Shown: positions 23,415-31,462 of the stretch, in pieces
Position numbering within the stretch: the first letter of the stretch is position 1
How the letters are laid out: the number at the start of each line of letters is the position of its first letter
From: Oligoflexales bacterium
GTDB lineage: Bacteria; Bdellovibrionota_B; Oligoflexia; Oligoflexales; RGVZ01
Length of the DNA: 52,350 nucleotides
Reading direction: 5' to 3'
NCBI GenBank assembly: GCA_947468665.1
Contig: CANILH010000014.1
Location: 1-52,350, forward strand
Notes under the pieces: generated by a model
Told to the model about the DNA's origin: nothing
The model's input: the letters and a program-made list of their open reading frames with translations, nothing else
The model's database searches: none
Translations under genes and position numbers: made by a program

Positions 23415-24550
23415 CACTGACCTCCTTGAACTTGTACCGGAACAACTGGACTTTGAATTAGCGGATTATTCGGGTTGGGTGCCCAGGATCCCGCTGGCAT
23501 CTGCGGGACCAGCGTTGACATCGTGCCGGGAACTCCAGAAGGCACTGACGCGGGGGGGGTCGTGATAATCGAACCGGTTGGCTGTCCTTTGTCGAGCTCG
23601 GGGGTCGACGATCCAGGGCGCAACACCCAACGTTCACCAGGACTATCCGTCGCTGTAGGTGGGGTGTCCCCGCCCATTTTGATCGGTTTATCGCTGTATT
23701 CCCTTGTTCCATCAGGGCGCAGGAAAAACTCGCGGACAATAACTGAATCAGGAGTGATCGACATAATTCGCCCTCCGCTATTTCCCGCTGGATCACCAAG
23801 CTTGGCCTCAATACCCTGATTGGTTGGAGTCTCAATCATCGCCTTTAGAATATGATCATCGCCTTCCCAGACACCTATAACCGCGAGACTCGCAACCGGC
23901 ACAGACTGGAGGGGACTGATAATGGGGATTTCGACATCATTGGGACTCAGTTCCTTCTTCCGTTTAACGTCGTGACCAAGCACTACGTCCGGTAGAAAAG
24001 GATTTTTCCGCCGTGACGCGGAGTATTGGTAATCTGAAGTTGGTTCAATAATGTCCTCTACACGGACCCCTTTGCTAACTGACTTAGACGGATCTTGCTG
24101 GTCAAATCTAGTAACGGCGCTGTCCCACGGATCAACATCGGGAGCCGAATCATCGATTATCGAAGGTGCCTCGGAAATCGCGACGTCTTTGGGCTTCTTG
24201 ACGGGTTCACGAGATTTGGCTGATTTTTTCACCGCTGCCGGCGTGACGGTTGCCGGCGTGACGGATGCCGGCGTGACGGATGCCGGCGTGACGGATGCCG
24301 GCGTGACGGATGCCGATGTAACACTCTTTGCTTTAACGTCAGTAGTATCAACCCGGGCCAAACTCATTTTCCGACGAAGAGGAATCAGGACAGACTTCGC
24401 GTTCTGGTAACGGGGGCTCATAAGAGAAGCGTCCCGAACCTCAGCCGCTGGTAACGCGCCAGCCGGACGCTCGATGTTTCCGGCTATAACGTCATGAGAC
24501 ATCAACGCGGTCACGAAAATAATCGCAGTAACCTGTATTCGGGACGTCAT
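23414..24550 (-). CDS. pilP: Type IV pilus assembly protein PilP, long form with a repeat linker
   Basis: PilP is an inner-membrane-linked periplasmic protein that bridges PilNO to PilQ. Here it is 378 residues, about twice the usual length. An N-terminal hydrophobic segment (5-20) is followed by a linker with five ASVTP-type repeats (80-107). A Lys/Asp-rich region leads to the PilP beta domain (about 190-290, YQYSASRRKNPFLPDV and ASLAVIGVWEGDDHILKAMIETP) and a Pro-rich tail. The usual lipobox is not evident. GGAG precedes the ATG, which overlaps pilO by four bases. Identity rests on the RKNPF motif and on gene order. Confidence 0.88.
   Translation of the reverse strand: MTSRIQVTAIIFVTALMSHDVIAGNIERPAGALPAAEVRDASLMSPRYQNAKSVLIPLRRKMSLARVDTTDVKAKSVTSASVTPASVTPASVTPASVTPATVTPAAVKKSAKSREPVKKPKDVAISEAPSIIDDSAPDVDPWDSAVTRFDQQDPSKSVSKGVRVEDIIEPTSDYQYSASRRKNPFLPDVVLGHDVKRKKELSPNDVEIPIISPLQSVPVASLAVIGVWEGDDHILKAMIETPTNQGIEAKLGDPAGNSGGRIMSITPDSVIVREFFLRPDGTREYSDKPIKMGGDTPPTATDSPGERWVLRPGSSTPELDKGQPTGSIITTPPASVPSGVPGTMSTLVPQMPAGSWAPNPNNPLIQSPVVPVQVQGGQ
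24237..24315 (-). repeat. 15-bp tandem repeat inside pilP
   Basis: About five direct copies of the unit GCCGGCGTGACGGAT (plus-strand reading) encode ASVTP repeats in PilP. The unit length is a multiple of three, so copy-number changes would lengthen or shorten the periplasmic linker without frameshift. Four copies are identical, one has GTTGCC in place of GATGCC. Confidence 0.9.
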
Positions 24551-25371
24551 GCAGCTCCTCCCTTCTCGTCAGTTCTTGAGGGAGATTCAGAAGATGGGTT
24601 GGTCGCTCCCTGCTTAGGTCCGGCAGGCGCTTGAGGTTTAGGCGCCCCGCCCTTACTAGCAGCTTCCGCGTCCGCTTTCGCCTTTGCGAGTTCCTCGGCG
24701 CTCGCTAGCTTATAAAGAGAAAACTCTCCCTCAAGCGTCAACCGAACGTTTTGTCTAGAAATACGACCTTCCTGCTCAGCGCGCATTGACGGCGTACTTG
24801 TCGCCAGCAAGTTAGAATCTACGAAAGGAACTCCTTCCGGAGTCGGAGGAATAATCTTCCTTCGGGTGACAACCCAGGACTTCAAGTACATTTTTGTTTT
24901 CAATCCTGCAATCGAGTCAAGCCATTCGCAAATCTGTGAGTACTCTGCCGCCTCCACTGAAATTTTCAGCGGCACCTCAACATATTTGTACTCATCGCCC
25001 TTTATTATCTGTGCATTGGGCTCAAAAAACAGAACTTTAACCGCAGACTCCCTAGCTAATTTGCCTGTGGTTCGCAAAATCTCATCGATCAATACGCTAT
25101 CCGGAAGACGAGCCTCGGACTTTTTGAGCTGATCTTTGACGAACTCAAGCTCATTCTCAGTTTTCTGCAGGTTCTTGAGCTGATTATCAGCCTGAAGCAA
25201 CTGAGCCGCCGCCGCTTTCTCCGCGTTATCCGCCTGCTCGTATTCCTCATCCAAAGTCGCTGACTCGTCCAAATAAACGTATACTGCGGGAATAAGTGAT
25301 AGCAGCACGCAAAAAGCCAATCGCTTGCGAAGCGACATCTCTTTGTAGCGAATTTTCAATTCATCAAGCAC
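24547..25371 (-). CDS. pilO: Type IV pilus assembly protein PilO
   Basis: PilO partners PilN in the inner-membrane alignment complex. The 274-residue protein has a short cytoplasmic N-terminus, one transmembrane helix (about 17-34, LAFCVLLSLIPAVYVYL), a coiled coil (about 40-95) and a ferredoxin-like periplasmic domain (about 100-170). It ends in a low-complexity Ala/Lys/Pro/Ser tail that is longer than usual. The GTG start at 25371 has GGGAG seven bases upstream. It lies 35 bases after pilN and overlaps pilP by four bases. Confidence 0.88.
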   Translation of the reverse strand: MLDELKIRYKEMSLRKRLAFCVLLSLIPAVYVYLDESATLDEEYEQADNAEKAAAAQLLQADNQLKNLQKTENELEFVKDQLKKSEARLPDSVLIDEILRTTGKLARESAVKVLFFEPNAQIIKGDEYKYVEVPLKISVEAAEYSQICEWLDSIAGLKTKMYLKSWVVTRRKIIPPTPEGVPFVDSNLLATSTPSMRAEQEGRISRQNVRLTLEGEFSLYKLASAEELAKAKADAEAASKGGAPKPQAPAGPKQGATNPSSESPSRTDEKGGAA

Positions 25372-25406
25372 AATTCAACTCCCACTACCGAATTTCCAAT
25401 CCCTGC

Positions 25407-26084
25407 TCAAAACCCCTGATACACAGCTGCCCGGGGACGTGGCGCCACCGAAACCGCGCCGACAGCCGCGTGCATTTTCTCAACATGACTTCCCGTCATC
25501 TCAAAATCCATATGGTGCATTATGTCGATAAAGATACTGTCTGGAGAGTCAACCTCTTTAGCCACTTTGAGAGCCACATGATCAAACCCAACCTGTGTAC
25601 GTATGTCGTCATTAACAGTATTCACGCTCATGGTCTCCCGAACGCCGAGCATGTACTCACCAATTAAGAGGCTATCGTTAGCCGCGCCCTTAATTGTAGT
25701 AGTCCCGTCCGGTTTGTATTCGAGTCTGTCGTACCACACACCGTCTATCCACAACGTCTGGAGCTGATCAAGCGCAACAAGTGGTTTCACTTTGTCTATT
25801 TTGGAGGTCGTAATGAGCTTAAGGGCGCCGATTTTGCGATTTAGCAAATCCATTTCCGATTTCAGATTCTTAAATTTCTCGACTCCAGGTTTTTTCGCCT
25901 CGAACTCCTGGTCCCATTTCACCTTCTTAGCGACCAACGCCCCAGCTTCACTTCGTCGGGCACTAATATAAGCGTTAGTCAACAGGAACGCTGCGGCTCC
26001 GGCCAGAAGGATCGTCGCGACATCCGCATACCACCACCGTTTATCCTCAAGCTCTCCGGCTGGACAAAGTTGCGTCTTAATCAT
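25407..26084 (-). CDS. pilN: Type IV pilus assembly protein PilN
   Basis: PilN is a bitopic inner-membrane protein whose cytoplasmic N-terminus binds PilM. The 225-residue protein has a short N-terminus, a transmembrane helix (about 19-40, YADVATILLAGAAAFLLTNAY), a coiled coil (about 45-85) and a periplasmic fimbrial-assembly domain with LVALDQLQTLWIDGVWYDRL. The canonical N-terminal INLLPWR motif of PilN is not present; the corresponding stretch is TQLCPAGELEDK. Its start overlaps the pilM stop by four bases. Confidence 0.87.
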   Translation of the reverse strand: MIKTQLCPAGELEDKRWWYADVATILLAGAAAFLLTNAYISARRSEAGALVAKKVKWDQEFEAKKPGVEKFKNLKSEMDLLNRKIGALKLITTSKIDKVKPLVALDQLQTLWIDGVWYDRLEYKPDGTTTIKGAANDSLLIGEYMLGVRETMSVNTVNDDIRTQVGFDHVALKVAKEVDSPDSIFIDIMHHMDFEMTGSHVEKMHAAVGAVSVAPRPRAAVYQGF

Positions 26085-27148
26085 GCGGCCACCTTGTCAC
26101 CCTTAGTCCGAACTCCGAGACCTACTGCCACGCCAAGAACAGGCCCCAATGCCATAACCTGATCAAGTCGAAAGCCACGACCCGAGACTTGGACGCGCTG
26201 AAATGGATTAGCGAAATTCACCGGTACTCCGAGCGCTGCGGCAATTGCATCGTGCAAACCAAACGTACGAGAAGCTCCACCCGTTAGAAACGCATACTTA
26301 ACCGCCCCAACTTCAAAGCCTCCAGCATCAAAAAAGCTGAATACTTGCCTGACATCGCTAGACACAAGAGCATTAGTTTCATTCATTACGCGGAGCAAAT
26401 CCGGGGACATACCGGCTGGATTCTGTGATGCACTAATTTTCAAATCCTCAGCTTTTTTCCTCTCATGCTCAATTGACTGCATTATCGTGCTTGTATAAAC
26501 CTCACCCCCAACAGGAATTGTGTGGCTATACAACAATCTACCACCATGAATAAAGCTAACTTGTGAATGACTAGCGCCAATCGAAATCAACGCGACAGCA
26601 CTTTCAATGAAGCCGTAATTTAATTCAAACATATTCGAGAAACTTATGGCACTAGGCTCGATAACGGCTAATTGCAACCCGGAATCTTTGATGACGGCAA
26701 CGTATTGCTCGACAATTTCGCGACGCGCGCCTACGAGCAAAACATCCACCTCGTGAGTCCCCTCAATTTCTGTCCGAGACATCTCAGCGTAATCGTAGTA
26801 AAGATCCACGGGATCTAACTCAAATGCTTGAGACGCGTGATAATCAACCTGCTCTCTTAAAGTTGAATCTGAACTCACTGTGATACGCAAACGCTTCAAC
26901 ACAACACCACCACCCGAAATCGAAACCGACGCGAATCGACCTTTCAACTTCAGTTGAGTCACCATATGCTTAAGACATTGCGCTATAGCCGCCGTATCGA
27001 CAATATTGCCATTGTCAAAAGCATCCAATGGCGACGATTCCACAGCGAAATTTTTGAGCTTACGCTGCGCACCATTGCCTGATAACTCGATCAATTTAAT
27101 GGTCGAGCTACCAATGTCGATTGAGACAAGGGATTTATTAAAAAACAT
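26081..27148 (-). CDS. pilM: Type IV pilus actin-like ATPase PilM
   Basis: PilM is a cytoplasmic actin/FtsA-like protein that docks on PilN. The phosphate-1 motif SIDIGSSTIKLIEL lies at the N-terminus. Other family motifs are YHASQAFELDPVDLYYDY, ISIGASHSQVSFIHGGRLLYSHTIPVGG and FLTGGASRTFGL near the C-terminus (adenosine motif). The ATG at 27148 is preferred over a GTG two codons earlier because GAGGG is well spaced from it. First gene of the operon pilM-N-O-P-Q-lipoprotein-TPR-aroQ. Confidence 0.95.
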   Translation of the reverse strand: MFFNKSLVSIDIGSSTIKLIELSGNGAQRKLKNFAVESSPLDAFDNGNIVDTAAIAQCLKHMVTQLKLKGRFASVSISGGGVVLKRLRITVSSDSTLREQVDYHASQAFELDPVDLYYDYAEMSRTEIEGTHEVDVLLVGARREIVEQYVAVIKDSGLQLAVIEPSAISFSNMFELNYGFIESAVALISIGASHSQVSFIHGGRLLYSHTIPVGGEVYTSTIMQSIEHERKKAEDLKISASQNPAGMSPDLLRVMNETNALVSSDVRQVFSFFDAGGFEVGAVKYAFLTGGASRTFGLHDAIAAALGVPVNFANPFQRVQVSGRGFRLDQVMALGPVLGVAVGLGVRTKGDKVAA

Positions 27149-27162
27149 ACGCACCCTCAGGC

Positions 27163-27186
27163 ATAATCAGTTTTTGATCTGATTAT
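27163..27186. promoter_or_regulatory. Hairpin in the pilM leader
   Basis: ATAATCAG and CTGATTAT form an 8-bp perfect stem with an 8-base loop, 15 bases upstream of the pilM ATG. On the plus strand it is followed by TATTTTTTC, so it could act as a plus-strand terminator. On the minus strand it lies in the untranslated leader and could be an operator or RNA control element for the pilus operon. Confidence 0.4.
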
Positions 27187-27287
27187 TATTTTTTCACCTA
27201 AGTGGGTGTGCCGTCAACCCCTTGAGGCGCAGAGGATTCGGCCAATATTTTGACAACATGGTGTCATAAGTTTGACACGCCGACGAA

Positions 27288-27638
27288 TCATTTTTTACTA
27301 AAAAAACTCTCGAAATCATCCTCAATGGAGGATTTTTCCTTGGGCTGACTAACGCCTCCAAACAACTGATCCAACGGATTTGAGGCATTTCCCCCGCCCG
27401 AGACAACAGACGCTGAGCGCGCCGCAAACCAATCACAAAAATTTGATTTTTCCTTATCCTTAACCAGTTCCGCCTGTGATTCTGAGCACTCCTGATTAGT
27501 CTGACGATCGTAGAAGCGGCAATTCAAGCAACACTTCGCGTCCCGGCGACAGCCCTGACAAGAGTCAGCGCGCTCAAGTGGCGGCGAGAAATCCCAAGTA
27601 TGACCACAAGACCAGCATGAAACACTATGAGCTGCCAT
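27288..27638 (-). CDS. Small zinc-ribbon-like Cys-rich protein
   Basis: The 116-residue protein has an N-terminal zinc-binding module of several CxxC pairs (CWSCGHTW, CQGCRRDAKCCLNCRFYD) and a further Cys pair around QECSES and NFCDWF. A Gly/Ser/Asp-rich tail follows, ending IEDDFESFFSKK. A nucleic-acid or protein contact role is likely but unknown. It lies 140 bases upstream of pilM on the same strand and may precede the pilus operon. No signal peptide, so cytoplasmic. Confidence 0.65.
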   Translation of the reverse strand: MAAHSVSCWSCGHTWDFSPPLERADSCQGCRRDAKCCLNCRFYDRQTNQECSESQAELVKDKEKSNFCDWFAARSASVVSGGGNASNPLDQLFGGVSQPKEKSSIEDDFESFFSKK

Positions 27639-27850
27639 CCGTATAACCCCGAGTTACGATTTTTAGCGGTAACGACGAAACGATTAATAACGCTTAACAT
27701 CTAGCCGTTTGGGTCACAATTGACAAGTGATCCGGCTTGAACGGCTAAATTCTCGGCAATTGAGAGTCCGTTGGGCGAGATGCCGCTTGAGAGCAGGCTA
27801 TAATCCGTGATAATCTATTGAGATAACAGCACTATGTCACCAGAGGTCTC

Positions 27851-28816
27851 ATGTTATTTAATAATGTTCTTGAAGCTATCGGACGCACTCCACTTGTTCG
27901 CCTTAACCGGGTTCTCGATGGTCTCGAGTGTGATGTATACGCTAAGTGTGAGTTTCTGAATCCGGGCGGATCCATCAAAGACCGAATCGGTTACCGGATG
28001 GTTCTTGACGCCGAGAAGAGCGGCCGCATCAAGCGTGGCGACACGTTGATTGAGCCGACCAGCGGAAACACCGGAATCGGAATCGCCATGGCAGGTGCCG
28101 TCCTCGGTTATAAGGTTATTATTACGTTGCCGGAAAAGATGAGTCGCGAAAAGCAAGTCACCCTTGCCGCGCTTGGCGCTGAGGTCATCAGAACTCCGAC
28201 AGAGGCGGCATGGGACGCGCCAGAAAGCCACATTGGTGTCGCCAAGAAGCTTCAGCGCGAGCTGCCCCGCGCGCACATTCTCGATCAGTACGCCAACCCA
28301 GGCAATCCGCAGGTTCACTACGACACCACAGCCGCTGAGATCCTTGAGGACCTGGGGGGCAAAGTAGACATGGTGGTCATCTCGGCCGGCACAGGTGGAA
28401 CTATCACGGGAGTAGCCAAGCGCATCAAGGAAGCCTGCCCAACCGTCAAAATCGTCGGTGCGGATCCTGAAGGCTCCATACTGGCCGGCGGCACCGAAAC
28501 TCACAGCTATAAAGTTGAGGGCATCGGCTACGACTTTATTCCGGATGTTTTAGACCGTAGACTTGTGGATGAGTGGGTTAAAACAAACGATAAAGAGTCA
28601 TTCAAGCTTGCTCTGCGCCTGATTCGCGAGGAAGGGCTTCTCTGCGGGGGGTCCAGCGGGTCTGCCATGATGGCGACTCTGCGGGCCGCCAAAAAACTTA
28701 AGAAAGGGCAGCGCTGTGTCGTTATACTGCCTGATGGTATTCGCAACTACATGACAAAATTCATTGAACCAACCTGGATGAAGTCTGAAGGCTTCGCCGA
28801 ATCAAGTAAACAGTAA
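27851..28816 (+). CDS. Cystathionine beta-synthase-like PLP enzyme (no CBS regulatory domains)
   Basis: A 321-residue fold-type II PLP enzyme. The PLP lysine is in [11 protein letters not shown] and the phosphate loop is PTSGNTGIG. The features [36 protein letters not shown] and [16 protein letters not shown] match cystathionine beta-synthase better than CysK, so it should join serine and homocysteine. O-acetylserine sulfhydrylase activity cannot be excluded. AGAGG precedes the ATG. The C-terminal regulatory CBS pair of eukaryotic enzymes is absent. It begins a plus-strand run of four genes, 9 bases before the cyclic-nucleotide-binding protein. Confidence 0.88.
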   Translation: MLFNNVLEAIGRTPLVRLNRVLDGLECDVYAKCEFLNPGGSIKDRIGYRMVLDAEKSGRIKRGDTLIEPTSGNTGIGIAMAGAVLGYKVIITLPEKMSREKQVTLAALGAEVIRTPTEAAWDAPESHIGVAKKLQRELPRAHILDQYANPGNPQVHYDTTAAEILEDLGGKVDMVVISAGTGGTITGVAKRIKEACPTVKIVGADPEGSILAGGTETHSYKVEGIGYDFIPDVLDRRLVDEWVKTNDKESFKLALRLIREEGLLCGGSSGSAMMATLRAAKKLKKGQRCVVILPDGIRNYMTKFIEPTWMKSEGFAESSKQ

Positions 28817-28825
28817 GGAAACATC

Positions 28826-29356
28826 GTGCGCACGGATGCTGCGGTTTTGGAAAAGTTCAAAGATCCCGACTGGGGCGCTGGCAAACTCGGCGAGATCGCC
28901 ATCTTTCGCCGCTTCAACGAGCTTGAGCTGAAAAAATTATATACATACGGACACTTCGCCGTGCTCCGACCCCAAAGTCACGCCGTCATTGAGGGCGAAG
29001 CCACTCGCGGCCTATTCGTAATTCTTGACGGCACTGTAAGCGTCTATAAGACTGACCCAACCACCAACTCACTGGCCAGACTCGCGGTCCTTGAGAGTGG
29101 CGCTTACTTCGGTGAGCTGAGTCTATTTGACTCGGCCCCCCGGTCTGCCACCGTGAGCGCTGAAACATCCGTCCAATGCTTCGTGCTGGAAGCCGATGAT
29201 TTCAACAAATTTCTTGAGACCATGGGCGAAAATCTTCAATTGAGATTTTACCGCACCTGCGCGGAAGAACTTGTTGATCGCCTCAGAAAGCTCAACACTG
29301 ACTACATCACCAGTCAAAACATGCTGTGGCGTTACGCGTTTCGCCACGAAGATTAA
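28826..29356 (+). CDS. Cyclic-nucleotide-binding (Crp-like) domain protein without DNA-binding domain
   Basis: The 176-residue protein consists of one cNMP-binding beta-roll (about residues 25-140). The phosphate-binding cassette is YFGELSLFDSAPRSATV, where GELSLFDSAPRSATV closely follows the consensus GExxLxxxxPRxAxV. The C-terminus is a helix (about 140-176), and no helix-turn-helix follows, so it may act as a stand-alone sensor. It starts with GTG preceded by AAGGA. Ligand (cAMP, cGMP or none) cannot be told from the sequence. Confidence 0.85.
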   Translation: MRTDAAVLEKFKDPDWGAGKLGEIAIFRRFNELELKKLYTYGHFAVLRPQSHAVIEGEATRGLFVILDGTVSVYKTDPTTNSLARLAVLESGAYFGELSLFDSAPRSATVSAETSVQCFVLEADDFNKFLETMGENLQLRFYRTCAEELVDRLRKLNTDYITSQNMLWRYAFRHED

Positions 29357-29383
29357 TTTCTAACTTTCGCGAAGGATTGCCAC

Positions 29384-31462
29384 ATGCCCACGAACCCACT
29401 TCTTTATACTTCTGGTTTGCCGCCCTTTAACCTGATCAAGGCTGAACATATTGTACCGGCAGTCACTGAAGTCCTCGCCAACGCGAACAAGGACTTTGAC
29501 CGCGTTGAGGCGACTCTGACTCCCGACTTCAGGCCGACCTGGGATAACTTATTAAAGCCCCTGGACATTATTGACCACGCTGTTTTTCGCGTCTGGTCAC
29601 CTGTGGGCCACCTCATGGGAGTGATGAACTCAGACGAGATCCGCAAGGCTTATGAAACGGTCCAGCCGGAAATCGTCAAATTCGGCCTCAAAACATCCCA
29701 AAGTAAAAAACTCTACGACGCCTATATGAAAATTCAATCAGACCCATCAGGGAAATCTCTTCCGCGGCCAAGACAGCGGATCATTGAGCACGCAGTACTT
29801 TCCATGAAGCTTTCCGGTGTTGGTCTGGAGGGTGCGGCGAAAGACCGCTACAACCAGATTGCTCAGGAACTTGCGGCGCTAAAAACGAAATTCTCCAATA
29901 ACGCGCTTGACTCTACAAAGGCCTGGTCTATGACCCTCACAGCTAAAGAGGAACTGGACGGCCTCCCCGACCACGCCGTAGCACTCGCGAGCCAGGAACA
30001 CAACCGCGCCACCAAAACAACAGAGTCAACAGCCGACAAAGGCCCATGGCGCTTCACGCTGGACGCCCCAAGCTATATCCCATTCATCGAGAACTCAAAA
30101 CGCCGCGACCTGCGTGAGAAAACATACCGGGCACGAATAGCCATTGCATCAAGCGGCGATTTTGACAACTCACCAATCATCGATAAAATCCTCTCCCTCA
30201 AACAGGAACAGGCGAAACTCCTGGGGTTCAGCACCTATGCTGAGCAAAGCATGGCATCCAAAATGTCAGGTAAAGTCGCGGCCGTGGATAAACTCCTTGA
30301 GGAACTACTGGCCGCGTCATTGGAGCCAGGCAAAAGAGAGCATCAGGAATTAGAGACATTTGCCAAGTCAAAAGAATTCACCGAGAAACTTCTTGAGTGG
30401 GACATTCCCTATTATGCCGAACGTCTCAAAGAAGAAAAATATCAATACAGCGAAGACGAGCTTCGCCCCTATTTCCCTATCAGCAAGGTTTTGAACGGGA
30501 TGTTTGACCTTGTCCGCAAGATTTTCGAGATCCGGGTTGAGGCCGCTGACGGCGCTGCTCCCGTATGGCATCAGGATGTCCGCTACTTCAAGGTTCTGGA
30601 TGATAAAACCGGTAAGCAACTCGCCGCGTTCTATCTTGATCCGTTCGCGCGCTCTGGCCTGAAGCGCTCAGGTGCATGGATGGACGACTGCATGAACCGC
30701 CGCAAGGACGGCGCTAAACTTGACCTTCCTGTTGCCTATCTGGTTTGTAATGGCACCCCACCCGTAGGCGGCAAACCAGGTCTTATGGGATTCGATGAAG
30801 TTCACACACTTTTCCATGAGTTTGGTCACGGCCTTCAGCACATGCTGACGGTTGTTGATGACGCGGGCGCCGCTGGCATCAATGGTATTGAGTGGGATGC
30901 GGTCGAACTCGCGAGTCAGTTCATGGAAAACTGGCTCTACCACAAATCCTCACTGCTCAGCTTAAGCGGGCACGTTGACACAAATGCGGCGCTACCAGAG
31001 AAATACCTCACCAAAATCCTCGCCGCCCGTAACTACCGTGCCGCGAGTATTATGCTGAGACAGCTTCACATGGGACTGACCGATATTGAGCTTCACCACC
31101 GATTCAACGTTGGCGGAAGTGAAACCACCCATGACGTATTCAACCGCATCGCAAAACGCACAAGCGTCCTGCCACCCCGCCCGGAAAATCGCTTCCTGTG
31201 TGCCTTCAGCCACATATTTTCTGGCGGTTATTCCGCGGGGTACTACAGCTATAAGTGGGCGGAAGTCTTGAGTGCTGACGCGTTCGCGGCATTTGAGGAA
31301 GCGGGCCTCGATAATCCACGGGCCATCAACGAGACAGGACTTCGCTACCGCAATACAGTTCTCTCCCTTGGCGGCGGTGAGCATCCATCGGTTGTCTTCA
31401 GACAATTCCGTGGTCGGGACCCGTCCACTAAAGCATTACTGAAACACAGCGGACTCCTTTGA
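29384..31462 (+). CDS. prlC: M3-family oligopeptidase (oligopeptidase A/PrlC type)
   Basis: A 692-residue cytoplasmic zinc peptidase that degrades short peptides, including leftover signal peptides. The zinc motif is HTLFHEFGHGLQHML (HExxH), with the third ligand Glu in NGIEWDAVELASQFMENW. The end of the family fold is also clear (FSHIFSGGYSAGYYSYKWAEVLSADAF). N-terminal NPLLYTSGLPPFNLIKAEHIVPAV is typical of OpdA. AAGGA precedes the ATG. The stop shares one base with the next gene's ATG (TGATG). Confidence 0.95.
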   Translation: MPTNPLLYTSGLPPFNLIKAEHIVPAVTEVLANANKDFDRVEATLTPDFRPTWDNLLKPLDIIDHAVFRVWSPVGHLMGVMNSDEIRKAYETVQPEIVKFGLKTSQSKKLYDAYMKIQSDPSGKSLPRPRQRIIEHAVLSMKLSGVGLEGAAKDRYNQIAQELAALKTKFSNNALDSTKAWSMTLTAKEELDGLPDHAVALASQEHNRATKTTESTADKGPWRFTLDAPSYIPFIENSKRRDLREKTYRARIAIASSGDFDNSPIIDKILSLKQEQAKLLGFSTYAEQSMASKMSGKVAAVDKLLEELLAASLEPGKREHQELETFAKSKEFTEKLLEWDIPYYAERLKEEKYQYSEDELRPYFPISKVLNGMFDLVRKIFEIRVEAADGAAPVWHQDVRYFKVLDDKTGKQLAAFYLDPFARSGLKRSGAWMDDCMNRRKDGAKLDLPVAYLVCNGTPPVGGKPGLMGFDEVHTLFHEFGHGLQHMLTVVDDAGAAGINGIEWDAVELASQFMENWLYHKSSLLSLSGHVDTNAALPEKYLTKILAARNYRAASIMLRQLHMGLTDIELHHRFNVGGSETTHDVFNRIAKRTSVLPPRPENRFLCAFSHIFSGGYSAGYYSYKWAEVLSADAFAAFEEAGLDNPRAINETGLRYRNTVLSLGGGEHPSVVFRQFRGRDPSTKALLKHSGLL

